Below are positions 26,093 to 35,101 of a stretch of 64,000 nt of DNA, in pieces (within the stretch, counting starts at the first letter, position 1; every line of letters begins with the position of its first letter). The notes under the pieces are model-generated. The model was not told where the DNA came from, made no database searches, and saw only the letters and a program-made list of their open reading frames with translations. The position numbers were made by a program, and so were the translations under genes. Source of the stretch: Alphaproteobacteria bacterium (GTDB taxonomy: Bacteria > Pseudomonadota > Alphaproteobacteria > Micropepsales > Micropepsaceae); the NCBI GenBank assembly GCA_016125165.1, contig WGMH01000003.1, positions 558,001 through 622,000 on the forward strand, in the 5' to 3' direction.

Positions 26093-28249
26093 TCATTTCT
26101 CGCAAAAAGGTTTGAGGCGGTTGGCTTCGGCCGCCGCCTCGGCCCAGCGCCAGGCGCCGCTGTCGCTGACATAGAAATACGTCATGCCGTTCGGGAACAA
26201 CGCGACGACAAGCCCGCCATAGCCAGACATGAACGGGATCCATGTGGGGGCCTTGCAGCCGAGTACACCCTGCGCATTCCACGCCCAGAACCCGTTGTTG
26301 TAACGGATATCCTTGTTGGGGGCCTGAAGGCCGTGATCGCTGGCATCGCGCTGAAGCGCGGCGGCAAGCATGGCAGGATCGAGCATGGCTTTCCCCTCGA
26401 TGGTGCCGCCCCGTTGCAGGAAATCCGCAAGCTTGGCGATATCATCGCGGTGGAGCGTGAGGCCATAGCCCGCAAATGGCTGCCGGATGCTGTCATAGGT
26501 GCGGCGCGTGACATCCATCGCAGGATCCAGGCGGAGCCTCTGCCATAACGGCACCAGCGCATCGTCGTAAAAATCCTTGCCAGTCTTGCCGCGATAAAGA
26601 TCGGTGATCGCGGTGCCGAGGATATATGTATCAGACGTGCGATAGACCCAGCGTTCGCCGGGCGGCTGTTTGCGCGGATAATGATTGCAGGCGAACGCGA
26701 TCTTTCCGGCATGCGTATCGGGATTGAAAAAGTCTGCCACGTCGGCGGCATCTTCATCGGCCTGATCGGCAGGCGAGATGTAATGCCCGGAGGCCATATC
26801 AAGCGCGTTCTCGAAGGTAACGCCCGGCCAATCGCATTGCGGCACATGAGAAGCGATCATTTCCTGCGGCGTGCCGGGATAAAGCGCCGAAAGCCGCATG
26901 AGACCAATGCCGCCGAAAATGGATTTGGCGAGCGAATAGGATGGCATGGCGAGCACATCGCAGAAGGGATAGGGGCCCTGACGCGTTTCGCAGCCGCCGC
27001 TATAGAGCGTTCCGTTCACAACAACGCCATAGGCCGTCATGTCATCGGGATCGACCTCCGAGGCGGCACCGAACTTCGACGCGTCTGCGCCCAGCGCGGC
27101 GATTTCGGCAATCGGTTTGACAGGAAGGCGATGGGCGATTTCATCGCGATAGGCGGCGGCGATGGCATTGGCGCTTGTGAGCGCGCCCGGCGTGTAACGC
27201 GCGGCAAAGCGGCCCCACGCATCGAACTTCATGTAAAGACAGGTTTCGCTGGCGATCTGATAGGCCACGTTCGAGACGCTGCCATCGGCCTTGAAGAGAA
27301 AGGTGAGAACGCCATTGTGCATGCAATTGGCGTTGCGCTCTTCCAGCGTAAAGGGAATGGCGGCACGGGTGTAGGCGCCATCGCCCGGTTCGCGCCAGAC
27401 CCGGCCCGGATCCAGGATGTACTCCCATTCCAGGTGAGATGAGGGTATCGCGCCGCGCTGCTCCGGAACCAGTGCCTCGCCGACCTGCACGAATGCGAAA
27501 TCGAAGGGGGGCAGATGTTTTGCCGCGCCGTTGCCGGTTTTGGCATCGCCGAAATCATCGCGATAGAGCTTGAAGCCGCTCGCCTGTTCGTCGGTGAAGG
27601 CAAGCCTGCCCTCGAAACGAACGGTTGCGGGGACGGCATCGCGGGCGGGCGCGAAGGCATCCATCGGCACAAGGCTTGCGGGTGCATTGGCGGCAAGAAG
27701 ATCGTCAGCCTTCAGCATAATGCGTTTGCCGCTGGCATCGAAGGCGCTCGCAATGGGCGCGAGGCTGCGGCCAACAACCTTGATATTGTCCGCCCAGCAG
27801 GTGCCGCCATCCTTTGCCTGTGCGCGCAGGCGGATGAGAATATTGGGATTGTCATCGAGGCCGGGGGCGGTGCCGGTGGCGGAATGGAGTGTCAGGCCGT
27901 CGTCCTGCCCGTTGCCGACGCGCAGGATCTCCGTCCAGCTCTGTCCATTGTCGGCGGAGACCGCGCCGATGCAGGCATCGACGCCGCGCAGACCCTGTGC
28001 GGCGAAGGACAGCGTAATGGAAACCGCGCCATAGCCTTTCGTGGAGACCTCGCGCTGGGCCAGCGACTGGCCGGTGAGCTTCAGCGAGACGTTGCCCTGA
28101 TAGCTGGAGAGGCGGACATCGCCGCTTCCACCAGCGGTCCAGCCAGTTGTTTCGCCGCTCTGGAAAGTTTCATTGAGCAGAATTTCGCCATGTGCTGACG
28201 ATGCCATGAACAGCGCCGCCATAATCGCCGGAAGAATGATTTTCCTCAT
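26093..28249 (-). CDS. Secreted serine hydrolase, beta-lactamase fold, with N-terminal beta domain
   Basis: 718 aa. The signal peptide MRKIILPAIMAALFMASSAHG is followed by a beta-rich segment of about 150 residues (ILLNETFQSGETTGWTAGGSGD) resembling a carbohydrate-binding or MAM-like sandwich. A class C beta-lactamase-type domain follows, with SxxK at Ser439-Lys442 (SYSLAKSIFGG) and a late GYGGLVVALFPNG segment. Such proteins are esterases, amidases or peptidases. The ATG overlaps the preceding stop (ATGA). The open frame continues 381 bases upstream, but that part is antisense-like, Arg-rich and overlaps the sulfotransferase gene, so it is rejected. Unusually long for the family because of the N-terminal domain. 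Confidence 0.83.
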   Translation of the reverse strand: MRKIILPAIMAALFMASSAHGEILLNETFQSGETTGWTAGGSGDVRLSSYQGNVSLKLTGQSLAQREVSTKGYGAVSITLSFAAQGLRGVDACIGAVSADNGQSWTEILRVGNGQDDGLTLHSATGTAPGLDDNPNILIRLRAQAKDGGTCWADNIKVVGRSLAPIASAFDASGKRIMLKADDLLAANAPASLVPMDAFAPARDAVPATVRFEGRLAFTDEQASGFKLYRDDFGDAKTGNGAAKHLPPFDFAFVQVGEALVPEQRGAIPSSHLEWEYILDPGRVWREPGDGAYTRAAIPFTLEERNANCMHNGVLTFLFKADGSVSNVAYQIASETCLYMKFDAWGRFAARYTPGALTSANAIAAAYRDEIAHRLPVKPIAEIAALGADASKFGAASEVDPDDMTAYGVVVNGTLYSGGCETRQGPYPFCDVLAMPSYSLAKSIFGGIGLMRLSALYPGTPQEMIASHVPQCDWPGVTFENALDMASGHYISPADQADEDAADVADFFNPDTHAGKIAFACNHYPRKQPPGERWVYRTSDTYILGTAITDLYRGKTGKDFYDDALVPLWQRLRLDPAMDVTRRTYDSIRQPFAGYGLTLHRDDIAKLADFLQRGGTIEGKAMLDPAMLAAALQRDASDHGLQAPNKDIRYNNGFWAWNAQGVLGCKAPTWIPFMSGYGGLVVALFPNGMTYFYVSDSGAWRWAEAAAEANRLKPFCEK

Positions 28250-29610
28250 CGGGTTTCGATGCCTCCGGCGTTGAGCAGCTTTTCCAGCGGCGCAAGCTCC
28301 CTTTCGTATTGACGCCAAAGCCCCAGAGATGAGGCATAGATCGGCTGGCGCACCTGCGCTGCGCTGGCGGTGAGTGACGGCGCCGCGTTGCGCTCGAATG
28401 CAAGACACGCATCTTCCCAAGGAAGCCCGCAATCGGCGATGAGTTTGCGGGTGGCTGCTTCCTGATCGCGCACGAGGTCTTCGTAATCCACTGTGACGAT
28501 GCGGCCCGGCAGCATCGCCTCCCAATGCGCCATCAGTTTGCGATAGGCGAGATAATAACGCCCCAGATCGGACAGATCGTAGGAGAAGGGATAGGCCATG
28601 CGGAACAGCGTCTTGTAGATCGCGTAGCAAACATCCATCGCGCCGCGCCGCACATGCACGATGACGGCATCCGGCAAGGCCTTTGCGATGAGGCCGATGT
28701 AAAGGAAATTGAGCGGCGTCTTGTCGATCAGGCGCATTGCGGACTCGCCCTGACGATTCGCATAACCCGCGCCGAGCGCCGCGAAATCGAGCGATGCGGA
28801 GCGGCGAATGAGATCCTGCTTGGCCCCCTCCCCCGCCAGCGTGACCAGCGACAGCGCGAAGTCCGTGCTTTCGCCCCGGCTTTCCACCGTGCTGTGTGAG
28901 GAAAGAATGCGGTCCACCAGCGTGGTGCCGCTGCGTGGCAGGCCAAGTACGAAGATGGGCCGCGCGCCGGTGAAGCCCGGCTTTGGCGCGGCAAAGAACG
29001 CGGCATCGAACACTTGCGCGATCTGAGTCATCGCGGCTTCATCGGATTCCACGCGATAAGCGAGCAAGCGGCGGCGCGCATCGGCGCCACGCTTCATTGC
29101 GGCAAAGCTGCGGGCATGTTCGCCGGTATCTTCCAGTTCCTTGGCAAGCGCATAACCGAGCTGGACGATACCGGCGGGATTGCGCAGCGGCTGCGACAGC
29201 AAGGCTTCGATGGCGGGGATGTGATTGCTTTCGCGGGTCTGACGCTTGAGCGTGGCGCGGTTATACCAGGCATCATAGTCGTGCGGGTTCAGTGCGATCA
29301 CGCGGTCGAGCAGCCGCTCCGCCTCGCTGAGATGGCCAAGCGCGATTTCGGCGGTGGCCAGATTGTAGAGCGCGCCGGGCTCCCGCGGTGACAGCGCGAC
29401 GGCACGAGCAAAGGCGCGCGCGGCAGCCTCGTGGAGATTGTTCTGGGTGTAGAGCTGGCCAATCTGCTGGAGGCTGGCGGAGCTTTCCTGCGCTTCGCGT
29501 TCCAGCGCGTCCAGTGCGGAAAGCGCCGTTGCACGATCGCCCGCCATCATGGCGGCCTGCACGGAGCGCAGCCTGTTCTGAAAATTTGCGGATGGCATCG
29601 GTTGCATCAT
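28246..29610 (-). CDS. TPR-repeat sulfotransferase family protein
   Basis: 454 aa. The N-terminal half carries TPR-like helices (AARAFARAVALSPREPGALYNLA, LLDRVIALNPHDYDAWYNRA). The C-terminal half is a PAPS-dependent sulfotransferase fold with the phosphosulfate loop FVLGLPRSGTTLVDRIL and the 3'-phosphate region VIVHVRRGAMDVCYAIY. It has no signal peptide. Such fusions are frequent in alphaproteobacteria beside TonB receptors, but substrates are mostly unknown. Two ATGs in a row start the frame at 29605-29610. It lies 64 bases after the TonB receptor and overlaps the hydrolase start. Confidence 0.85.
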   Translation of the reverse strand: MMQPMPSANFQNRLRSVQAAMMAGDRATALSALDALEREAQESSASLQQIGQLYTQNNLHEAAARAFARAVALSPREPGALYNLATAEIALGHLSEAERLLDRVIALNPHDYDAWYNRATLKRQTRESNHIPAIEALLSQPLRNPAGIVQLGYALAKELEDTGEHARSFAAMKRGADARRRLLAYRVESDEAAMTQIAQVFDAAFFAAPKPGFTGARPIFVLGLPRSGTTLVDRILSSHSTVESRGESTDFALSLVTLAGEGAKQDLIRRSASLDFAALGAGYANRQGESAMRLIDKTPLNFLYIGLIAKALPDAVIVHVRRGAMDVCYAIYKTLFRMAYPFSYDLSDLGRYYLAYRKLMAHWEAMLPGRIVTVDYEDLVRDQEAATRKLIADCGLPWEDACLAFERNAAPSLTASAAQVRQPIYASSLGLWRQYERELAPLEKLLNAGGIETR

Positions 29611-29674
29611 ACAGCCGCCCCGATGACGGCGGAAAGGTGGAGGCGGCGCGCCTGACGCACCGCCCCCGGAAGGA

Positions 29675-32092
29675 TCATTTGAACTTGTAGTTGATCGTCA
29701 GGCCAATCGTACGCGGCAGCGCGTAAATCTCTTTCGAGGCGTTGCCATAGTAGTTCTGGCTTGGCGATGTGCCCATATAGGCTTCCGTATAGACGCCGGT
29801 GACGCCCTGGGAGTCGAAGATGTTCTTCACCCAGGCGGTCGCCGTCCAGTCGCCCATGGCGTAGGTGGCCGATGCATTGAAGATCGCAAAGCCATCCATC
29901 GGCGCGTAGTATTTCGGCTGACCCGGATAATCGACGCTGTTGAGCGACGACGTGGCCGACGAAATCGTGTTCTGCGTCTTGGACTGATAGTAGCCGTCCA
30001 GATGCAGGGTCAGGCTGTCGTCATCCATCGGTACGGTGTAATCCAGAGCACCCGTAAGGATGTGCTCCGGCGCACCGGGAAGGTCCGCACCCTTCTTGTT
30101 GATGAGGATGAGACCGTCGGCCGTATAAAGATCGGCGCCGAGTTCAGCCTGGGTGAAGGTGTAGCCGAGACCATAGTGCCAATTTCCGGCGTAGCCATCG
30201 ATCTGCGCTTCGATGCCCTTGGTCGTGGCACTCTTGCCATTCGCGACGGCGAAGAAGCCCCAGAATGTGGTGGCCGTATTCAGCTGCGGCTTGTTCCAGT
30301 CCACGTAGAACGCATCGATATTGTAGATGATGTCGCCCCACGTACCCTTCAGGCCGGCTTCGTAATTGACCACCGTATCCGGGCTGTAGGACAGCCAGGC
30401 CGGACTTTCCGCGAAGAAGCCCGTGGTCGGCGTGCCATTCGAGCCGCCACGGCGATAACCCTGCGAAATCGTGGCGTAGAACAGGTCGTCATCCAGGAAT
30501 TTATAGGAGACGTTGCCCTTGAACAGCAATTTGGTCTTGTCGGTGCTGCCCGTGGTGTTCGAAGTCTCGTTATACGACGTGTAGAGACCCGTCACCTGAT
30601 AGACGTGCGCATTGGACGTGCCCTTGAACGCACGCAAGCCGCCCGTGAACTGCAGCTTGTCATTCACATGATAGGTAAGCTCGCCATAGAGCGCGGTTTC
30701 GGTGAATTGCTCGCTGCGGCGGTAGAGATAATCCTGATCGCTAATGACGAACGGACCCAGCCAGAATGCATCGGCCCAGTTCTTGAAGCCACGCAGATAG
30801 CTATCCTGCGTACCCGACTGAATCTGGTTCTGGTAGTAGAAGCCGACCGCATAGTCCCACGGGCCGGACGAATTGGACACCAGCCGCACTTCCTGAATGA
30901 ACGCCTTGTCGCCATAAGTGCGATCGGCTTCGGCAAGCGGGCGCGGGTAGTTGTAGTAGAAGGCGCCGAGCCAGCCGTTCTGTGCGTAAAAGCCGGTGTT
31001 GTCGCTGACGAGGCTGCCCTGATGATCGTAGTAAGACGAACTTGAGGTCAGCGTAGCAAAGCCCAGATCGAGATTTGCTTCAGCCGAGGCAAGCCACACC
31101 TCGCGGTCGCCCGGTTCCAGCAGCATGGCGCCGGACTGTTTGTCCTTGTAGGGCACGCCAAAACCATTCATGCCAAGCGTTTGCGCGCGCCGTCCGCCGA
31201 ACTTGTCAGACTGTCCCATCACATTGAAGGTAATGTCGAAATTGGATGCAGGCTTCCACAGCAGCGAGGCGCGGCCGTACCAGCCGTCCCAATTGTCGGC
31301 ATCCTTCTTGGAGATGAAGGTGTAGTTGTTGTTGGCAAAGATGCTGCCCGTATAGGTCGGGATCTTGTCCGCGCCGCGCTTGTAGACATTCACGTAGTCG
31401 GTGATGCCCGGATAATCGAAGCGCGTGGCCGTGGCGCGGAAGGCCACCGTTTCCCCCAGCGGTACGTTCAGCGTGAGATCTTCGGAATAGCCGACATTGC
31501 TAGAACCGCTGACCTGCGAAGCCGTAACCGTGGCGCTTCCCGTAAAGCTGTCGAATTCCGGCGAACGCAGAATATAGCGCACCGTGCCGCCGAGCGAGCC
31601 TGAACCATAAAGCGTGGCCTGCGGACCCTTCAGAACTTCGACGCGCTCGATATCCTTCAGCATAAAGTTCGAAAAGATCGGCGTGTCGTTCACATAGGTG
31701 GATACGGTCGAGGCCGCAGACACTGAATAGTCGCCAAGCGCGGAGCTATCGACGTTCAGGCCGCGGATGCGAATGCCGTTCACAACCGAGCCATTGCGCT
31801 CGCCGCGATCCACGATTGTGACACCGGGGATGGAGCGCATCAGTTCCGCGTTGTCGCGGATCTGCAACTTTTCGATCTGATCGCCAGAGACAGCCGTGAT
31901 GTTGTAAGGCACATCCAGGATGTTCTGTTCACGACGCTGCGCGGTCACGGTGACCACTTCGGCCGCGCTTGCTGCTTCAGTACCTGTTTGCGCGATGGCA
32001 TGAACGGGCAGGAAACCGGCCAGCGCCGACCCGCCCATCAGGATGGCTGCGAGTCTGCCCGCCCGGCTCGCACGGTTTAGATTACTGCTCAT
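29675..32092 (-). CDS. TonB-dependent outer-membrane receptor
   Basis: 805 aa. A signal peptide (GRLAAILMGGSALAGFLPVHAIAQ) leads to EVVTVTAQRREQN, a plug with VEVLKGPQATLYGSGSLGGTVRY, and a long barrel ending INYKFK. GAGGGG precedes the ATG at 32092, which lies 70 bases after the nitrilase gene. The plug reads GSGSLGG rather than the more common GRNATGG. The neighbouring amidase, hydrolase, MFS and aminotransferase suggest a nitrogen-containing organic ligand; this is inference. Confidence 0.92.
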   Translation of the reverse strand: MSSNLNRASRAGRLAAILMGGSALAGFLPVHAIAQTGTEAASAAEVVTVTAQRREQNILDVPYNITAVSGDQIEKLQIRDNAELMRSIPGVTIVDRGERNGSVVNGIRIRGLNVDSSALGDYSVSAASTVSTYVNDTPIFSNFMLKDIERVEVLKGPQATLYGSGSLGGTVRYILRSPEFDSFTGSATVTASQVSGSSNVGYSEDLTLNVPLGETVAFRATATRFDYPGITDYVNVYKRGADKIPTYTGSIFANNNYTFISKKDADNWDGWYGRASLLWKPASNFDITFNVMGQSDKFGGRRAQTLGMNGFGVPYKDKQSGAMLLEPGDREVWLASAEANLDLGFATLTSSSSYYDHQGSLVSDNTGFYAQNGWLGAFYYNYPRPLAEADRTYGDKAFIQEVRLVSNSSGPWDYAVGFYYQNQIQSGTQDSYLRGFKNWADAFWLGPFVISDQDYLYRRSEQFTETALYGELTYHVNDKLQFTGGLRAFKGTSNAHVYQVTGLYTSYNETSNTTGSTDKTKLLFKGNVSYKFLDDDLFYATISQGYRRGGSNGTPTTGFFAESPAWLSYSPDTVVNYEAGLKGTWGDIIYNIDAFYVDWNKPQLNTATTFWGFFAVANGKSATTKGIEAQIDGYAGNWHYGLGYTFTQAELGADLYTADGLILINKKGADLPGAPEHILTGALDYTVPMDDDSLTLHLDGYYQSKTQNTISSATSSLNSVDYPGQPKYYAPMDGFAIFNASATYAMGDWTATAWVKNIFDSQGVTGVYTEAYMGTSPSQNYYGNASKEIYALPRTIGLTINYKFK

Positions 32093-32163
32093 GATGCCCC
32101 TCGATACTCCGTCCGCTCTTCCCCTTTGCGCGGCGCCCGCGGACATGGGCGGCCACACCAGAA

Positions 32164-33066
32164 TCAGGTTTTGGCAACGCGCAATTGCGGCGTGCCAGAT
32201 GCAGATTGTTCACCGCGCTGTTCGGCGCCGAGCTTTTCCAGCGGGCCGAGCGCTTCGAACGTTTCGGAACGCGCGCCTTCGGCATAGGGCGGAAACTGAA
32301 TCTTATTGTCGCGGAAGCTCTTCAGCACCTGACCCAGACCATGCCAGCCGCGTTCGCGGACGCGCGCTGCCAAATCCAAATCCAGTTCCAGCGCGAATAT
32401 CTCGCGGCTCGTGCCCGCCTGATACATGACCTCGCCGCCGGGACCGCACACAATGGACCGCCCGAAGCCCAGATCGCCCGCGCAATTCACATTGAACACG
32501 TAGCATTGGTTCATGGCGGCATTGGCGCGCACGATGGAAAGCTCCACCTCGCGATCAATGGTGTTGGTAAGGCTGGGATTGATAACGACCTCTACGCCCT
32601 GAAACGCCAGCGTGCGCGTGATCTCGGGGAACCAGATATCATAGCAGATGGACAGGCCAAAGCGCCCCACGCCCGGAACATCGAATACGCCGAACGCATC
32701 ACCTGGCGTGACACCTTCCTCATAAGGATAAAAAGGATACATTTTGCGATAGCGCGTGACGATGGAGCCATCCGGCGCGATCACGGGCGTTGTATTGTAG
32801 ATGACGTCGCCGCTGCGTTCGAACAAGGAACCAGGGATTAGCCACACATTCATCTCGCGCGCGACGGAGCGAAATTCGCTTTCCGCACGTCCATCCCGCG
32901 GTTCAGCATTCGTGGTGGCAGGGCCATAGGCGGAGAGTTCGCCAACCACGATCATATCGACCCATGGCAGGCGCTTCTTGGCAGCGCGTATTTCGGCGCA
33001 GATGCGGGCGACGTTGTCACCCTTGCCAACATCGAGTTGCAAACCGGCTATCGAGAATGTGCGCAC
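32164..33066 (-). CDS. Carbon-nitrogen hydrolase (nitrilase/amidase superfamily)
   Basis: 300 aa cytoplasmic amidase fold. The catalytic triad is visible: Glu in VVGELSAYG, Lys in RYRKMYPF and Cys in LSICYDIWFPE. AGLQLDVGKGDNVARI is the usual first strand and VNCAGDLGFGRSIV a late conserved block. It would release ammonia from an amide or nitrile, or cleave a carbamoyl group. The GTG at 33066 is preferred because GGGGAG lies six bases before it; a GTG at 33087 is the frame limit. It heads a six-gene operon, with operator-like CTGGACC repeats in the gap before it. Confidence 0.88.
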   Translation of the reverse strand: MRTFSIAGLQLDVGKGDNVARICAEIRAAKKRLPWVDMIVVGELSAYGPATTNAEPRDGRAESEFRSVAREMNVWLIPGSLFERSGDVIYNTTPVIAPDGSIVTRYRKMYPFYPYEEGVTPGDAFGVFDVPGVGRFGLSICYDIWFPEITRTLAFQGVEVVINPSLTNTIDREVELSIVRANAAMNQCYVFNVNCAGDLGFGRSIVCGPGGEVMYQAGTSREIFALELDLDLAARVRERGWHGLGQVLKSFRDNKIQFPPYAEGARSETFEALGPLEKLGAEQRGEQSASGTPQLRVAKT

Positions 33067-33111
33067 GCAGAACTCCCCAATCTGCACGCAGCATGAGGGC
33101 CGGGCGGCATC

Positions 33112-33185
33112 GGACCTAGGTCCAGTTTGGACATTCTTTGGTGCCAGATTGCGGAACGGATAGCGCGAACAGGTGCATCTGGACC
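33112..33185. promoter_or_regulatory. CTGGACC-type repeats, MocR operator candidate
   Basis: The gap between mocR and the nitrilase gene holds the perfect palindrome GGACCTAGGTCC (33112-33123) running into GGTCCAG (33119-33125, CTGGACC on the minus strand), GTCCAGTTTGGAC (33120-33132), and a further CTGGACC on the plus strand at 33179-33185. CTGGAC(C/T)TAA direct repeats are the known operator of TauR, another MocR protein. A related GGACCAC occurs at 35154-35160 before the regulator itself. Assignment to this regulator is inference. Confidence 0.5.
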
Positions 33186-33229
33186 ACAGACAGATGTCGA
33201 GGAACTGTGTAACTACCTGAAATTAAACA

Positions 33230-35101
33230 CTATTCTTTGGCCGTGACGATGATGGCGCTATCCCGCAGCTTGCCATCCTGGCTGAACCACTGAATGCGGT
33301 CACCAAGAATGCGGGTGAGGAAAGTGCTGGTTTCGCCATAGGCCCAGTCGGACCACTGGCGGCACCACAAATCATCCTCGATCCACCAGCGTCCTTCATC
33401 GCGGTCTTCGTTGGCGAAGCCCGAACGGCCGATCATGCGGCCATCGCGGCGCAACTCGATGGTGCAGGGTTCGCCATAGACGGTCCTATATAGAAGAGTG
33501 GCGCCCGACATTGCCCGGCGAAGATCATCCCCCCGCAACCATTCGCGCCGCGCCATATCCAGACGCGGGGTTGAGCCATCGGCCATTTCCTTGATGGTTT
33601 CGGCCAGTGTCTCCACGCCGCTGCGGATGCGTGTGCCCGTAATCCCTGTGACACCCATGCGGAAAATGTGCGCGGGTGGCCTGCCGGCGGCATAGTAGGC
33701 ACTGACAGGTTCTATCAGAACGCCACGCGCTTCGGCGGCGCGCGCGATATCGCGGGCATCCAGATCGCGCGGACCTTCCACCCAGATCGTTGTGCCTGCG
33801 CGTACCGGCGCAATGGCAATGGACTGGTGCAGATAGTGATTGAGTCCATCGCGCAATGCGATCAGCCGGGCATGAAGCTCGCGTCCGATGCGCAGCATGG
33901 TGGCATCGTAATGCCCCAACGAAATGAAATAGGCGGCGGTGCGCTGATTGTTGAGCGGCGGATGCCGCGTGAGAAGCGTGCGCAGACGGCGCGCTTCAAC
34001 AATCACATCCGGCGGGGCCACGATATAGCCAAGGCGCAGGCCCGGCGCGAGCACGCGCGACAGATTGGCCACATAGATGACACGTTCGCCGCCCGGCATG
34101 CCGCGCAAGGCGGGAAGAGCATCATCCTGATAGCTGGATTCGCATTCGAAATCGTCTTCGATGACGATGAAATCGCTGCTGTGTGCCCTTGCCAGCAACT
34201 GCTCTCGCCGCGCCAGCGACATGACAACACCGGTGGGACGCTGGTGACTAGGTGTGGTGTAAACAAGCCCGCAACCGTTCAATGCATCATCGACGATGAG
34301 GCCGTTGTCATCGACCGGTTGATGCACAAGCCGCGCGCCACGCCGCTTCAGCAGCGCGAGCATGGCAGGATTGCCTGGTTCTTCCAGCGCAACGGTGCTG
34401 GCACCATCGGCGAAGATTTCCGCCACCAGATGCAGGCCCTGCCGCGCGCCCGCGGTAATCAGAATTTCGCCGGGCTGCGCATGGATCCCGCGGCGGGGCA
34501 AAACCTTCGTGCAAATCTCGCGGATCAGAAGCGGGTCGTCTGCTTCACCCGGATCGGAGACCCAATGCTGAATCTCGCTGGCCCGGGATGCAAGGCGGCT
34601 GGCCTCACGCCACTCATCAACAGGAAAGAGCGCCGGATCGAAGCGCCCCTCCAGAAAGGGAAACGGATATTTGTGCCAGTCCGGCGGCACGCGCTGCGCA
34701 TCTGTTTCGGTGACGCCGCCTTTGATCTTGTCGCTCCAGACCGTGGAGTGTGACGCCTCGGTGCGACCGCCGACACGGGAAATGGCGCGGCGGCCCTTGA
34801 CCATTTCCTCGTTGACGAAGAGGCCGCTGCGCTCGCGCGCGATGATATAGCCGTCTGCCGCAAGCTGCTGGAACGCCAGAACGACAGTGTTGCGCGCCAC
34901 ACCCAGATGCTGCGCCAGCGCGCGCGTGGAAGGCAGCTTGCGCCCGGACGCGAACAATCCATCCAGAATCGCATCAATCATGCGCTGCCGGATCTGCTCC
35001 TGCAGGCCCGCAAGAGACCGCCCATCCAGCCGCAGGGCGGCAGGTATGGGTTCGCGCGAAGGCGGCTTGCGGGACATTTTGCGCATCGGCGCATGATGCA
35101 C
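33230..35101 (-). CDS. MocR/GabR-type regulator lacking the PLP lysine, with extra C-terminal domain
   Basis: 623 aa from a GTG at 35101 (ATG at 35086 possible). Residues 30-100 are a GntR winged helix (RQRMIDAILDGLFASGRKLPSTRALAQHLGVARNTV). Residues 140-505 are an aminotransferase-like domain with TTPSHQRPTGVVM, VIEDDFECE (Asp for the PLP ring) and the carboxylate Arg in FRMGVTG. At the Schiff-base position family members read SK(V/A)L; here it is SRVL, Arg349 (codon 34055-34057), so a PLP aldimine cannot form in the usual way. About 110 extra residues at the C-terminus (515-623) contain GEPCTIELRRDG, GRWWIEDDLWCRQW and DRIQWF, a beta-rich segment not normal for MocR. It probably controls the downstream nitrilase-gabT operon. 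Confidence 0.88.
   Translation of the reverse strand: MHHAPMRKMSRKPPSREPIPAALRLDGRSLAGLQEQIRQRMIDAILDGLFASGRKLPSTRALAQHLGVARNTVVLAFQQLAADGYIIARERSGLFVNEEMVKGRRAISRVGGRTEASHSTVWSDKIKGGVTETDAQRVPPDWHKYPFPFLEGRFDPALFPVDEWREASRLASRASEIQHWVSDPGEADDPLLIREICTKVLPRRGIHAQPGEILITAGARQGLHLVAEIFADGASTVALEEPGNPAMLALLKRRGARLVHQPVDDNGLIVDDALNGCGLVYTTPSHQRPTGVVMSLARREQLLARAHSSDFIVIEDDFECESSYQDDALPALRGMPGGERVIYVANLSRVLAPGLRLGYIVAPPDVIVEARRLRTLLTRHPPLNNQRTAAYFISLGHYDATMLRIGRELHARLIALRDGLNHYLHQSIAIAPVRAGTTIWVEGPRDLDARDIARAAEARGVLIEPVSAYYAAGRPPAHIFRMGVTGITGTRIRSGVETLAETIKEMADGSTPRLDMARREWLRGDDLRRAMSGATLLYRTVYGEPCTIELRRDGRMIGRSGFANEDRDEGRWWIEDDLWCRQWSDWAYGETSTFLTRILGDRIQWFSQDGKLRDSAIIVTAKE

Noticed and set aside
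28250..28630. N-terminal extension of the serine hydrolase frame
   Set aside because: The 127 extra residues are Arg/Ala-rich, overlap the sulfotransferase gene and precede a perfect signal peptide at 28249.
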